Position numbers and translations under genes: made by a program. This document shows, piece by piece, positions 1-8,631 of a stretch of 64,000 nt of DNA (position 1 is the stretch's first letter; every line of letters starts with the position of its first letter). The notes under the pieces are model-generated. The model made no database searches. It saw only the letters and a program-made list of their open reading frames with translations, and was not told the DNA's origin. The stretch is taken from positions 5,345,501 through 5,409,500 of the forward strand of contig NZ_CP125380.1 of the NCBI RefSeq assembly GCF_034009455.1. Direction: 5' to 3'. Source of the DNA: Pseudomonas sp. P5_109 (lineage in GTDB: Bacteria > Pseudomonadota > Gammaproteobacteria > Pseudomonadales > Pseudomonadaceae).

Positions 1-2285
1 CGAACCGGCAGATTGCGAATGCGCTTGCCGGTGGCGGCAAAGATCGCATTGCACAGCGCCGGCGCAATCGGTGGCACCCCCGGCTCACCCACACCGCCCA
101 ATGGCACCTCGCCCGGCGGCGTCACCAGATGCACGGCCACCTCTTTTGGCGCCAGGGACATGCGCGCCACTTCGTACATGTGGAAGTTATCCTGCTGGAC
201 CTTGCCGTCCTTGAAGCTGATTTCCCCCAGCACCGCATTGCCCAGGCCCATGACACAGGCGCCTTCGAATTGCGAGCGAATCCGCTCGGGATTGATCTGC
301 GGCCCGCAATCGACCGCGATGTCGGCCTTGTGCACCACCAGCGTGCCGTCGTCCTTGACCTCCACCTCGATCACCGCCGCCACGTACGTCACGAAGCTGT
401 AATGCACCGCCAGGCCCAGGCCGCGCCCCTTGGGCAATTCACGCCCCCATCCGGCGGCTTTGGCGGCGGTCTCCAGTACCGTGCGCAGGCGTGCGGTGTC
501 GATCGGATAACGCTCGGGGGATTCGCCGTAGTTCCACTCTTCACTCAAGGTGCGCGGATCAATCTGACGATCCGGGCCGAGCAATCTGATCTGGTACTTC
601 AGCGGATCTTCCCCGGCCTTGTGCGCCAGTTCATCGATAAAGCTCTGGATCGCGAAGCCGTGGGGGATGTTCGACACCGAGCGATACCAGCCGACCCGGG
701 TATGTACTGTGGCCTCGGGGTTTTCCAGGCGAATGTTGGGGATCGCATACGCCATGTTGGTGAATCCCATGCCCAGTTCGAATGCCGCCTCATGGTTCAT
801 GCCCGGCGCAAACAACGCGGTAATGCTCGGCGCCACCGTACGGTGCAACCAGCCGGACGGCAGGCCATCCTTGTTCAGGCTGGCCTTGAGGTATTCGGCG
901 GACACGGTGTGGAAGTAGGAACAGTGGATGTCGTCTTCGCGGGTCCATTGCACCCGCACCGCCTTGCCGGGGAATTCCTTGGCGAGGATCGCCGCCTCGA
1001 TGATGAAGTCAGGCTTGGACTTGCGCCCGAACCCGCCGCCCAGCAAGGTCACGTTGAACATGACGTTGTCGAATGGCAGGCCCAGCCTTTCACCAATTCG
1101 TTCCCGGGTGACCTGTGGTGCCTGGCTCGGCCCCCAGGCTTCGCACACACCGTCCTTGAACCGCGCAATGGCGACCATCGGTTCCATCGGCGACTGCGAC
1201 AAATGCGGCAGGTAATAGGAAGCTTCCAGCGTGCTGGCGGCGCTGGACATCGCCTCGTCGATATTGCCGGTATTGCGCACCACCTTGCCGGGCTTGAGCG
1301 AGGCCGCTTCCAGTTCCTTGCGATAGGCGATCGAGTCGTAGCTGGCGTTGGGGCCGTCGTCCCACTCGATTTTCAGCGCCTCGCGGCCCTTGATCGCTGC
1401 CCAGGTATTGCTCGCCACCACGGCGATACCGCCGAGCGGTTGAAATTCCGAAGGCAAGGGCCGGCTTTCGATCTGCACCACCTTGACCACGCCGGGGACT
1501 TTCATCGCCGCGCTGCCATCGAAGCTTTTGACCTTGCCGCCATACACCGCAGGCCGTGCAATAGTCGCGTACAGCATGCCGTCGAAATGCACATCGGCAC
1601 CGTACACCGCACGGCCGTTGACGATGTCTTCACCATCGATGGCCTTGGTGCCTTCCTTGCCGATGTAGCGGAACTCGGAAGGTTGCTTGAGCCTCAGGCT
1701 GTCCCGCGCCGGTACGGCCAAAGCACCAGCAGCGGCGGCGAGCGCACCATAATCCAGTTCGCGGCCTGACGGTTTATGGATGACTTTATGCAGTTGCGCA
1801 TGGCACTCGCCGACCGACACTTTCCATTGGTCAGCGGCGGCTTGCTCCAGCATGGCGCGTGCCGCGGCCCCGCAACGACGCATCGGTTCGTACCAATGGC
1901 GCATGCTGCGTGAGCCATCGGTGTCCTGGTTGCCGAAGCGTACTTCGTCGCCCGGGGCCTGTTGTACTTTGACCCGCGCCCAGTCGGCTTCCAGTTCATC
2001 GGCCACCACCATGGTCAGGCTGGTGCGTACGCCCTGGCCCATCTCCGAGCGGTTGCAGATCACGGTTACCGTGCCATCGGCGGCAATGCTCACATAGACC
2101 TTGGGATCATCGACCCAGCCGTGGGGCATGCCGTCGGCGCCGAACTTTTTCTCTTTGTCCTCGGCAAATGCGTCTTGCCAGCCCCAGCTCGCCGCCAGCA
2201 CTAACGCACTGGTGGCGCCCACGCCTTTGAGAAAGCCACGACGACTGAGATTACTCAGGGCGAAATCATTCGGTAACTGGCTCAT
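1..2285 (-). CDS. Molybdopterin-binding subunit of an isoquinoline 1-oxidoreductase-like enzyme (3' end cut by window)
   Basis: Large subunit of a xanthine dehydrogenase-family molybdenum hydroxylase, most like IorB and the aldehyde dehydrogenases of that type. It would hydroxylate an N-heterocycle or aldehyde using water as oxygen source. The translated start carries a twin-arginine signal (SRRGFLK, residues 14-20) followed by a hydrophobic stretch ending near AFA, so the folded cofactor-loaded enzyme should be exported to the periplasm. Family motifs visible are GGGFGRK (plus-strand bases about 1021-1050) and GVGEPGVPP near the C terminus, which holds the catalytic Glu of the family. About 760 codons are present and the reading frame runs off the window edge, probably only a few residues before the stop. 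The start overlaps the stop of the upstream 2Fe-2S subunit by ATGA. The substrate cannot be told from sequence. Confidence 0.9.
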   Translation of the reverse strand, partial: MSQLPNDFALSNLSRRGFLKGVGATSALVLAASWGWQDAFAEDKEKKFGADGMPHGWVDDPKVYVSIAADGTVTVICNRSEMGQGVRTSLTMVVADELEADWARVKVQQAPGDEVRFGNQDTDGSRSMRHWYEPMRRCGAAARAMLEQAAADQWKVSVGECHAQLHKVIHKPSGRELDYGALAAAAGALAVPARDSLRLKQPSEFRYIGKEGTKAIDGEDIVNGRAVYGADVHFDGMLYATIARPAVYGGKVKSFDGSAAMKVPGVVKVVQIESRPLPSEFQPLGGIAVVASNTWAAIKGREALKIEWDDGPNASYDSIAYRKELEAASLKPGKVVRNTGNIDEAMSSAASTLEASYYLPHLSQSPMEPMVAIARFKDGVCEAWGPSQAPQVTRERIGERLGLPFDNVMFNVTLLGGGFGRKSKPDFIIEAAILAKEFPGKAVRVQWTREDDIHCSYFHTVSAEYLKASLNKDGLPSGWLHRTVAPSITALFAPGMNHEAAFELGMGFTNMAYAIPNIRLENPEATVHTRVGWYRSVSNIPHGFAIQSFIDELAHKAGEDPLKYQIRLLGPDRQIDPRTLSEEWNYGESPERYPIDTARLRTVLETAAKAAGWGRELPKGRGLGLAVHYSFVTYVAAVIEVEVKDDGTLVVHKADIAVDCGPQINPERIRSQFEGACVMGLGNAVLGEISFKDGKVQQDNFHMYEVARMSLAPKEVAVHLVTPPGEVPLGGVGEPGVPPIAPALCNAIFAATGKRIRNLPV

Positions 2286-2752
2286 GCCTTGGCCTCCTTC
2301 AGGTGAGTGGAGGCCTGGCGGATCGCCGTCTTGATGCGGTTGTAGGTGCCGCAGCGGCAGATGTTGCCGACCATCGCCTCTTCTATCTGCTCGTCGCTGG
2401 GGTTCGGATTGGTCTTGAGCAGCGCCGTCGCCGACATGATTTGCCCGCCCTGGCAAAAGCCACATTGGGCGACCGCCGTGTCGAGCCAGGCTTGCTGCAC
2501 GACTTTACCGATCGGGTCGGCGTGCAGGTTGTCGATGGTGCTGACATTCTGCCCGACGACGGAACCGATGGGCGTGATGCAACTGCGTGCCGGAGCCCCT
2601 TCGATATGAATGGTGCAGGCGCCGCACAGGCCCATGCCGCAGCCGAACTTGGTGCCGTTGTAACCGGCCACGTCGCGGATCGCCCAGAGCAGCGGCATGT
2701 CCTCGGTGACGTCGAGTTGATGGTCTTGACCATTGAGCTTCAGGGTAATCAT
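2282..2752 (-). CDS. (2Fe-2S)-binding small subunit of an isoquinoline 1-oxidoreductase-like enzyme
   Basis: Electron-transfer subunit, 156 residues, of the molybdenum hydroxylase encoded just downstream. It has the ferredoxin-type 2Fe-2S motif CGMGLCGACTIHI in the N-terminal half and the second, helical 2Fe-2S motif pair QCGFCQGGQ and NICRCGTYNR in the C-terminal half, as expected for the IorA/CoxS family. I place the start at the ATG at 2752 (MITLKLNG). A GTG two codons upstream is in frame but adds nothing conserved. It lacks its own export signal, so it would ride with the Tat-signal-bearing large subunit. The 4-bp ATGA overlap with the large subunit gene implies translational coupling and a 1:1 complex. 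Confidence 0.92.
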   Translation of the reverse strand: MITLKLNGQDHQLDVTEDMPLLWAIRDVAGYNGTKFGCGMGLCGACTIHIEGAPARSCITPIGSVVGQNVSTIDNLHADPIGKVVQQAWLDTAVAQCGFCQGGQIMSATALLKTNPNPSDEQIEEAMVGNICRCGTYNRIKTAIRQASTHLKEAKA

Positions 2753-2858
2753 GGGCACGCCCGCATATTTCTTGAGTTATGGGGTCGAGCAATCTGCCGC
2801 TGGATCTCGGTGGGTCGCACGCAGATCGACTCAGGCTAATGGGCTCTCTTGTGCGGAC

Positions 2859-2870
2859 GCAGACGTCTGC
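2859..2870. promoter_or_regulatory. Perfect 12-bp palindrome upstream of the molybdenum hydroxylase genes
   Basis: GCAGACGTCTGC is a perfect palindrome about 105 bp upstream of the small-subunit start. It is the only evident dyad between the gene and the REPIN array and could be an operator. No regulator gene lies next to it, and a random occurrence is possible. Confidence 0.25.
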
Positions 2871-2961
2871 ACCGGGCCTTTGGTGAAGCAAGAGTGTGCA
2901 TCGTTAGCTGACTAAGTTAACCGAGCATTAACATCCCGGGAAACACCGATAATGCAATACC

Positions 2962-3897
2962 TGTAGGAGCCGGCCTGTCGGCGATGGACTCCAGTGCACC
3001 GCGTTTATCCAGTTGATACGCGTCATCGTTAACGACCATCGCTGGCAAGCCAGCTCCTACAAGGGACCGCGTCCTGGTCGAAATGATGTGAACGCCAAAC
3101 TGTAGGAGCCGGCTTGCTGGCGATGGGCTCAGGTACGCCGCGTTTATCCGGTTCGTACGCGTCATCGTTAACGACCATCGCTGGCAAGCCAGCTCCTACA
3201 AGGGACCGCGTCCTGGTCGAAAATGATGTGAACACCAAACTGTAGGAGCCGGCTTGCTGGCGATGGGCTCAAGTGCGCCGCGTTTATCCGGTTCGTACGC
3301 GTCATCGTTAACGACCATCGCTGGCAAGCCAGCTCCTACAAGGGACCGCGTCCTGGTCGAAATGATGTGAACACCAAACTGTAGGAGCCGGCTTGCTGGC
3401 GATGGACTCAAGTGCACCGCGTTTGTCCGGTTCATGCGCGTTATCGTTAACGACCATCGCCGGCAAGCCAGCTCCTACAAGGGACCGCGTCCTGGTCGAA
3501 AATGATGTGAACACCAAACTGTAGGAGCCGGCTTGCTGGCGATGGACTCAAGTGCGCCGCGTTTGTCCGGTTCATGCGCGTCATCGTTGACGACCATCGC
3601 TGGCAAGCCAGCTCCTACCAGGGACCGCGTCCTGGTCGAAATGATGTGAACGCCAAACTGTAGGAGCCGGCTTGCTGGCGATGGACTCAAGTGCACCGCG
3701 TTTGTCCGGTTCATGCGCGTTATCGTTAACGACCATCGCTGGCAAGCCAGCTCCTACAAGGGACCGCGTCCTGGTCGAAATGATGTGAACGCCAAACTGT
3801 AGGAGCCGGCTTGCTGGCGATAGACTCACGTGCGCCGTGTTTATCCAGCTCATGCGCGTAATCGTTAACGACCATCGCTGGCAAGCCAGCTCCTACA
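2962..3897. repeat. Tandem array of seven REPIN units (array 1)
   Basis: Seven head-to-tail copies begin at 2962, 3101, 3241, 3380, 3520, 3659 and 3798, a period of 139 or 140 bp. Each unit starts with the REP core TGTAGGAGCCGGCTTGCTGG and ends with its inverted partner CCAGCTCCTACA, so each folds as a long imperfect hairpin. The loop of about 50 bp includes GCGTTTATCCGGTTC and TCGTTAACGACCATCG. Units are joined by a spacer containing GACCGCGTCCTGGTCGAAA. The one-base change in period comes from an AAA/AAAA difference in this spacer. The first unit is the most diverged. No REP-associated tyrosine transposase is present in the window. Short ORFs inside the array are products of the repeat, not genes. 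Confidence 0.95.
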
Positions 3898-3950
3898 GGA
3901 GACCGCGTTCTGGTCGAGAATGAAATGACCTCCAAACCAGAGAATGCCCC

Positions 3951-3990
3951 AAAAAAAGCCCTGCACAATAAACATCGTGCAGGGCTTTTT
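3951..3990. terminator. Bidirectional rho-independent terminator after murB
   Basis: The stem GCCCTGCAC/GTGCAGGGC (3958-3966 and 3977-3985) is flanked by seven A on one side and five T on the other, so it can stop transcription both ways. It ends the murB operon on the minus strand and isolates it from the REPIN array. Confidence 0.9.
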
Positions 3991-4011
3991 AATCCGTCTT
4001 GAAAGCTTAGC

Positions 4012-5031
4012 TCAATACCGGTTTGGTTCCATTTCCAGGTCGACATGGAAACGTTCTGAAATGTCTTTCTGGATACGCTGCGCCAGGTTCAGTAGTTGCA
4101 GGCCCGTTGCGCCACCATAGTTGACCAGCACCAGCGCCTGCAGCTTATGGACACCCGCGTCAGCATCGCGAAAACCTTTCCAGCCTGCCCGCTCGATCAG
4201 CCAGCCGGCGGCCAATTTCATCTGGCCATCAGGTTGCGCATAGGCCACCAGGTCCGGGTACTCCCCCTTGAGCCGTGCAGCCAGCGCCGCCGATACCAGG
4301 GGATTCTTGAAAAAACTGCCGGCATTGCCCAGTACCGCCGGGTCCGGGAGTTTTTCGTTGCGGATGCTGCAAATGGCCTGGCTGACATCGGTGGCGGTCG
4401 GATGCTCAATGCCCTGTTCGGTCAGGCGCTGACGTACCGGACCGTACTCCAGATGCAAATGCGCGGCGCGGTCGAGGGCGAAACGCACACGCAGGATCAA
4501 CCAGCGTCCCGGCTCCTGCTTGAACAGGCTGTCGCGGTAAGCGAAGTTGCACTGCGCCAGGCTGAAGTCGCGCAGTTCGCCGGTCTGGCGATCGAGGGCG
4601 GTCAGGCCGGCGAATACGTCCTTGATCTCGACCCCATAGGCGCCAATATTCTGCATCGGTGCCGCACCGACAGTGCCGGGAATCAGGCTGAGGTTTTCCA
4701 GCCCGGACAACCCCAGCGCCAGCGTGTGCTGCACGAACGGATGCCAGGGCTCACCCGCCTCCGCTTCTATCACCACCTTGCCGCCGTCATCGCTCAGCAC
4801 ACGAATGCCGCGAGTGGCCATGCGCAGGACCAGCGAATCGATATCTGCCGTCAGCAACAGGTTGCTGCCCCCGCCAATCACCAGCACCGGGACCTTGTGC
4901 TCCAGCCCATAGGCCAGGGCTTCGCGCACATCGGCGTCGCTGTGGGCCTCGGCAAACAGCCGGGCCTGGACATCCACGCCAAAGCTGTTGAACGGCTTGA
5001 GCGAAACCTGCGACCGAACCTGCAAACTCAT
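4012..5031 (-). CDS. murB: UDP-N-acetylenolpyruvoylglucosamine reductase MurB
   Basis: Cytoplasmic FAD enzyme that reduces UDP-GlcNAc-enolpyruvate to UDP-MurNAc with NADPH, the second committed step of peptidoglycan precursor synthesis. The 339-residue protein shows the FAD-binding GGGSNLLL segment, the IPGTVGAAPMQNIGAYG region and the catalytic serine in GNAGSFFKNP, all in family order. Its length matches type I MurB. The start overlaps the end of the upstream phosphatase gene by four bases, so it is the last gene of the envelope operon and is followed by a strong terminator. Confidence 0.97.
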   Translation of the reverse strand: MSLQVRSQVSLKPFNSFGVDVQARLFAEAHSDADVREALAYGLEHKVPVLVIGGGSNLLLTADIDSLVLRMATRGIRVLSDDGGKVVIEAEAGEPWHPFVQHTLALGLSGLENLSLIPGTVGAAPMQNIGAYGVEIKDVFAGLTALDRQTGELRDFSLAQCNFAYRDSLFKQEPGRWLILRVRFALDRAAHLHLEYGPVRQRLTEQGIEHPTATDVSQAICSIRNEKLPDPAVLGNAGSFFKNPLVSAALAARLKGEYPDLVAYAQPDGQMKLAAGWLIERAGWKGFRDADAGVHKLQALVLVNYGGATGLQLLNLAQRIQKDISERFHVDLEMEPNRY

Positions 5032-5492
5032 AACCGTCCCTTCAATTCGATCACCAGCAAATCGCTGGCGCGCTCGATCAGGTCCAGCACCTGTTCGAAG
5101 CCTTGGTCGCCGTCGTAATACGGGTCCGGCACTTCATCGATTTCCGACTGATAACGGCGCAGGAACAAATCCAGCTCTGCCTTGCCCTTGACCGGCTGCA
5201 AGGCCTTGAGGTTGCGCAGGTTGCTGTTGTCCATCGCCAGGATCAGGTCATAAGTGGCGAAATCGGCACGGCTGACTTGCCGGGCGCGCTGGGCGGACAA
5301 GTCATAACCGCGCAGCTTCGCCGCGGCCTGACTGCGCTTGTCCGGCGCCTTGCCGACATGCCAGTCGCCGGTACCGGCGGAGGCCACTTCAACCTGATCG
5401 ACCAAGCCGGCCTCGCGCAACTTGTGTCGCAGCACGCCTTCGGCCGTGGGAGAGCGGCAGATGTTGCCCAGGCAGACAAACAAAACCCGCAT
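5028..5492 (-). CDS. Low molecular weight protein-tyrosine phosphatase
   Basis: Cytoplasmic phosphatase of about 154 residues. The P-loop CLGNICRS begins at residue 7 (Cys nucleophile and Arg of CX5R) and the general-acid loop is seen as VPDPYYDGD near the C terminus. The ATG at 5492 is preferred; an in-frame GTG one codon earlier is also possible. The start overlaps the kdsB stop as TGATG, so the two are translationally coupled. Relatives often dephosphorylate bacterial tyrosine kinases controlling exopolysaccharide, but no such kinase is encoded nearby. The place between kdsB and murB is conserved in Pseudomonas. Confidence 0.93.
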   Translation of the reverse strand: MRVLFVCLGNICRSPTAEGVLRHKLREAGLVDQVEVASAGTGDWHVGKAPDKRSQAAAKLRGYDLSAQRARQVSRADFATYDLILAMDNSNLRNLKALQPVKGKAELDLFLRRYQSEIDEVPDPYYDGDQGFEQVLDLIERASDLLVIELKGRL

Positions 5493-6256
5493 CACGCCTC
5501 CAGCAGGCGACGAACGCGCTCAAGGTCTTCAGCGGTATCGACGCCGGCGGGCGGCGCGATCAGTGCGTCGGCCACATGAATCCGCACGCCGTGCCACAGG
5601 GCACGCAGCTGTTCCAGGCACTCGGTGTTTTCCAGCCAGCAGGGACCCCAGCTGACGAAATCCTGCAGGAAACCGGCACGGTAGGCATAGATGCCGATAT
5701 GGCGGCGATACGGCACACCTTCCGGCAACTGCTCAGGGTTCACGGCGAACGCATCCCGCGCCCAGGGCAAGGTGGAGCGGCTGAATGTCAACGCCAGGCC
5801 ATTGAGGTCGCTGACGACCTTGACCACGTTGGGATTGAACAGGGTGTCCGCGTCTTCGATCGGCTCAGCCAGGGTGGCCATGCGCGCTTGCGCGTGGGCG
5901 GCCAGGTTGGCGGCGACCTGATCGATCACGCTCGGCGGGATCAGCGGTTCGTCGCCCTGGACATTGACCACGATGGCATCGGGCGCCAGGCCCAGTTTCA
6001 TTGCGACTTCGGCCAGGCGGTCGGTGCCGGAGTTGTGATCTTCACGGGTCAGCACCACTTCGGCACCAAAGCCTTTGCAAGCCTCGACGATGCGCGGGTC
6101 GTCGGTGGCCACCACCACCCGCTCGGCGCTGCTTTTGCTCGCCTGTTCCCAGACGTGCTGGATCATCGGCTTGCCGGCGATCAACAGCATCGGCTTGCCC
6201 GGCAGGCGGGTGGAGGCATAACGCGATGGAATGACGACGGTAAAGGCTGTGGTCAT
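5492..6256 (-). CDS. kdsB: 3-deoxy-manno-octulosonate cytidylyltransferase KdsB
   Basis: Activates KDO as CMP-KDO, the donor used to build the inner core of lipopolysaccharide. The 254-residue product has the nucleotidyltransferase signature [15 protein letters not shown] near the N terminus, which binds CTP, and NVQGDEPLI in the middle with the metal-binding Asp. Length is normal for KdsB. The gene overlaps the upstream Trm112-family gene (ATGA) and the downstream phosphatase (TGATG), consistent with one mRNA for lipid A, KDO and peptidoglycan functions. Confidence 0.97.
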   Translation of the reverse strand: MTTAFTVVIPSRYASTRLPGKPMLLIAGKPMIQHVWEQASKSSAERVVVATDDPRIVEACKGFGAEVVLTREDHNSGTDRLAEVAMKLGLAPDAIVVNVQGDEPLIPPSVIDQVAANLAAHAQARMATLAEPIEDADTLFNPNVVKVVSDLNGLALTFSRSTLPWARDAFAVNPEQLPEGVPYRRHIGIYAYRAGFLQDFVSWGPCWLENTECLEQLRALWHGVRIHVADALIAPPAGVDTAEDLERVRRLLEA

Positions 6257-6438
6257 TTATCCAGGCGCTCGTCGGTGGTCAGGGTGCGAGCTTCGGATTC
6301 GAGCATCACCGGGATGCCGTCGCGAATCGGGTAGGCCAGGCCTGCGCCCTTGCTGATCAGCTCGGTCTTGTCGGCGCTGAGCTTGAGCGGGCCTTTGCAG
6401 ACCGGGCAAGCGAGGATATCGAGCAATTTGGTGTCCAT
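6253..6438 (-). CDS. Trm112 family small protein (YcaR-like)
   Basis: A 61-residue protein beginning [18 protein letters not shown]. It keeps one CPVC cysteine pair and the hydrophobic core of the Trm112/YcaR family. In eukaryotes and archaea Trm112 activates methyltransferases. The bacterial role is not settled. An upstream in-frame start (6444) adds only two residues. It sits between lpxK and kdsB as in E. coli and P. aeruginosa, overlapping kdsB by four bases. Confidence 0.9.
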   Translation of the reverse strand: MDTKLLDILACPVCKGPLKLSADKTELISKGAGLAYPIRDGIPVMLESEARTLTTDERLDK

Positions 6439-6462
6439 GAGCATTCCCTGGAAAAAACGGAG

Positions 6463-7473
6463 TTAAGGCAACAAACGAGCCGGCAGCAGGCGCATCAGCT
6501 GTGTGTCGAACCAGGCCACGAAGGCCGGCGACGGCACGGCATCGACCGCCAGGTACCACCAGTCGGCGGCGGCAAAGGCACGGCATTTCACCGCGTCCTT
6601 TTCCGTCATCACCAGCGGCAATGACGGCGTGAAATTCAAAGCCTGCACGCTGTATTCGGCGTGGTCGGCAAACGCATGTGGAACCGGCTGCCAGTGTAGC
6701 GTTTCGAGGGTCTTGAAGAAACGTTGCGGATTGCCGATGCCCGCCACCCCGTGCAGGGCCTGGCCACTGGGGAAATGGTCGAGGGTACGCCGTTCGCCGC
6801 TGCGCAGATTGACCAGCGCGGTGGGTTGCAATTGAAAGGCAAATCCATCATCGCGATCAGCCGCGGCACCGTTGTAGAGGACCGCGTCGACGCTTTGCAG
6901 GCGCTCGGCCGGTTCACGCAATGGCCCGGCAGGCAGGCAACGACGGTTGCCCAGGCCGCGGGCGGCGTCGATCAGCACCAGTTCCAGGTCACGGGCAAGG
7001 CGGTAGTGCTGCATGCCGTCGTCGGACAAGATCAGGTCCAGCGGTTCACTGGCCAGCAAGGCTTTGACCGCGTTGCTGCGATTGGGGTCGATCATCAGCG
7101 GCACGCCCGTGCGCTGGACGATCAGCAACGGCTCGTCACCAGCAACGTCGGCGCTCTGCTCGGCCTCGACCCGCCACGGCAACTGCGGCGGTTTGGCGCC
7201 GTAGCCGCGACTGACCACGCCGACCCGCAGGCCGCTGCGCTGGCAGTGCTCGATCATCCATAGAATCAGCGGTGTCTTGCCGGTGCCACCCACGGTGATG
7301 TTGCCGACCACGATCAGCGGCACCGGCGGCTGATAGATCTCGCCTTCACCCGCCAGAAAGCGCTTGCGCTTGTTCATGACCACGCGCCGGTACAGCCATT
7401 CCAGTGGCTGTAACAGCTTCAGGGCCGGATGACCGTCATACCACGCGGCGAGCAATCGATCGGACATGGCCAT
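6463..7473 (-). CDS. lpxK: Tetraacyldisaccharide 4'-kinase LpxK
   Basis: Inner-membrane-associated kinase that phosphorylates the 4' position of tetraacyldisaccharide-1-phosphate to give lipid IVA. The 336-residue sequence has an N-terminal membrane-association helix (residues about 10-35) and a Walker A loop, [14 protein letters not shown]. The conserved DDGMQH segment carries the family's catalytic acidic residues. The start at 7473 overlaps the exbD stop as TGATG, which supports this start over the ATG two codons later. Confidence 0.96.
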   Translation of the reverse strand: MAMSDRLLAAWYDGHPALKLLQPLEWLYRRVVMNKRKRFLAGEGEIYQPPVPLIVVGNITVGGTGKTPLILWMIEHCQRSGLRVGVVSRGYGAKPPQLPWRVEAEQSADVAGDEPLLIVQRTGVPLMIDPNRSNAVKALLASEPLDLILSDDGMQHYRLARDLELVLIDAARGLGNRRCLPAGPLREPAERLQSVDAVLYNGAAADRDDGFAFQLQPTALVNLRSGERRTLDHFPSGQALHGVAGIGNPQRFFKTLETLHWQPVPHAFADHAEYSVQALNFTPSLPLVMTEKDAVKCRAFAAADWWYLAVDAVPSPAFVAWFDTQLMRLLPARLLP

Positions 7474-7901
7474 CAGGGCGCGGGAGGCGCCGCCTCGATA
7501 GTGGTCATGCGCAAGTGACTGAAACCGAGTTTGCCGGCCGCATCCATGGCAGTGATAACCGATTGATGCTGAGTCTTGCCGTCAGCGCTGATGGACAGCG
7601 GCCGGTTGGTGTCGCCGTTGGCTTCTTTTTGCAGCGCGTCCATCAACGAGGCCAGGTCACTCTTCGCCAGGATCTGGTTGTTCACCGAGAACACGCCGTC
7701 GGCGCTGATGGTGATGTCCAGAGGCTTGCTTTGATCGTCGGCGGGCGTGCCGCTGACCGCTTCCGGCAGATCGACGCGCAACTGGGTTTCACGGGTGAAA
7801 GTGGTGGTCACGACGAAAAACAGCAGCAGGATGAACACCACGTCGATCAGCGACGCGAGGTTGATGTCCACCGTTTCCCGTTGTTTGCGGCGGAATTTCA
7901 C
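7473..7901 (-). CDS. exbD: Biopolymer transporter ExbD
   Basis: Inner-membrane component of an ExbB/ExbD proton-driven motor, 142 residues. A single transmembrane segment (about residues 12-35, in [18 protein letters not shown]) carries the essential Asp in LIDVVF, and a periplasmic domain follows. The start is GTG, overlapping the exbB stop as GTGA. No tonB gene is adjacent. This ExbB/ExbD pair joined to lpxK is the ExbD2-type copy found in Pseudomonas, and its partner may not be TonB. Confidence 0.95.
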   Translation of the reverse strand: MKFRRKQRETVDINLASLIDVVFILLLFFVVTTTFTRETQLRVDLPEAVSGTPADDQSKPLDITISADGVFSVNNQILAKSDLASLMDALQKEANGDTNRPLSISADGKTQHQSVITAMDAAGKLGFSHLRMTTIEAAPPAP

Positions 7902-8533
7902 GCTTTGCTCCCGGACAGATCCACATCACGGTCGCCCTGCACCACCTCGACCAGCTTGATCGCTTCCTGCTCCATGCCCACCACCAGCTCATCGATACGC
8001 CGTAGCAGGAAACGGTGGAAGAACACCGATGGGATACCCACCATCAGGCCCGCAGCCGTGGTGATCAGGGCCTTGGAAATACCACCCGCCAGAACGGAGG
8101 CGTTGGTGGTCATGCCCGAGCCCGTGAATGCGCTGAAAATGTCGATCATGCCCAGCACTGTACCCAGCAGGCCCAGCAATGGCGCCATGGCGGCGATGGT
8201 GCCCAGGGCGCTGACATAGCGTTCAAGCTCATGGATGACCCGTTGAGCGGCCTCTTCGATGCACTCCTTCATGATCTCGCGACCATGTTTGGAGTTGGCG
8301 AGGCCCGCCGCCAGGATCTCGCCCAAAGGCGAGTTGGCGCGCAGCTCCTTGAGTTTGTCTTTATTGAGCTGTTTGTCCTTGATCCAGACCCAGACCTGCC
8401 CGAGCAAATGCTCCGGGGTCACGCGGCTGGCGCGCAGCGTCCAGAGACGCTCGGCGACGATGGCCATGGCCGCGATGGAACTCAGAATGATCGGCAGCAT
8501 CATCCAGCCGCCGGATTTGACCAATTCCCACAC
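7898..8533 (-). CDS. exbB: MotA/TolQ/ExbB proton channel family protein
   Basis: Pentameric channel subunit of the ExbB/ExbD motor, 211 residues. I start it at the GTG at 8533 (then WELVKSGGWMMLPIILSS), which puts the first membrane helix at the N terminus as in relatives. Longer frames extend into the comEC region without homology. Membrane segments fall at about 10-30, 115-140 and 160-185, with the conserved GLLGTVLGMIDIF and GGISKALITTAAGLMVGIP stretches of the family. It is the first gene of the coupled run exbB-exbD-lpxK-trm112-kdsB-ptp-murB, so a promoter should lie in 8534-8631. Confidence 0.94.
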   Translation of the reverse strand: MWELVKSGGWMMLPIILSSIAAMAIVAERLWTLRASRVTPEHLLGQVWVWIKDKQLNKDKLKELRANSPLGEILAAGLANSKHGREIMKECIEEAAQRVIHELERYVSALGTIAAMAPLLGLLGTVLGMIDIFSAFTGSGMTTNASVLAGGISKALITTAAGLMVGIPSVFFHRFLLRRIDELVVGMEQEAIKLVEVVQGDRDVDLSGSKA

Positions 8534-8631
8534 AGTGACAATCCCCTCGAAAAAGTGCGCCACTCTAACATAGGGGGTGCTGGCACCGAAGACCGGTATG
8601 TCGCATCCGGTCGGGCTTGAGTAACGCCCGG

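Noticed and set aside
129..1769. 546-codon plus-strand frame over the molybdenum hydroxylase
   Set aside because: Shadow frame; the minus strand shows Tat signal and family motifs.
2962..3897. CRISPR array
   Set aside because: Repeats are long, internally palindromic and contiguous, and the so-called spacers are near-identical. There are no cas genes.
2917..4046. Short ORFs on the minus strand repeating MVVNDDAY and SIASKPAPT
   Set aside because: They are translations of the REPIN units; the same peptides reappear in array 2 and at 27284, and they have no ribosome binding sites.
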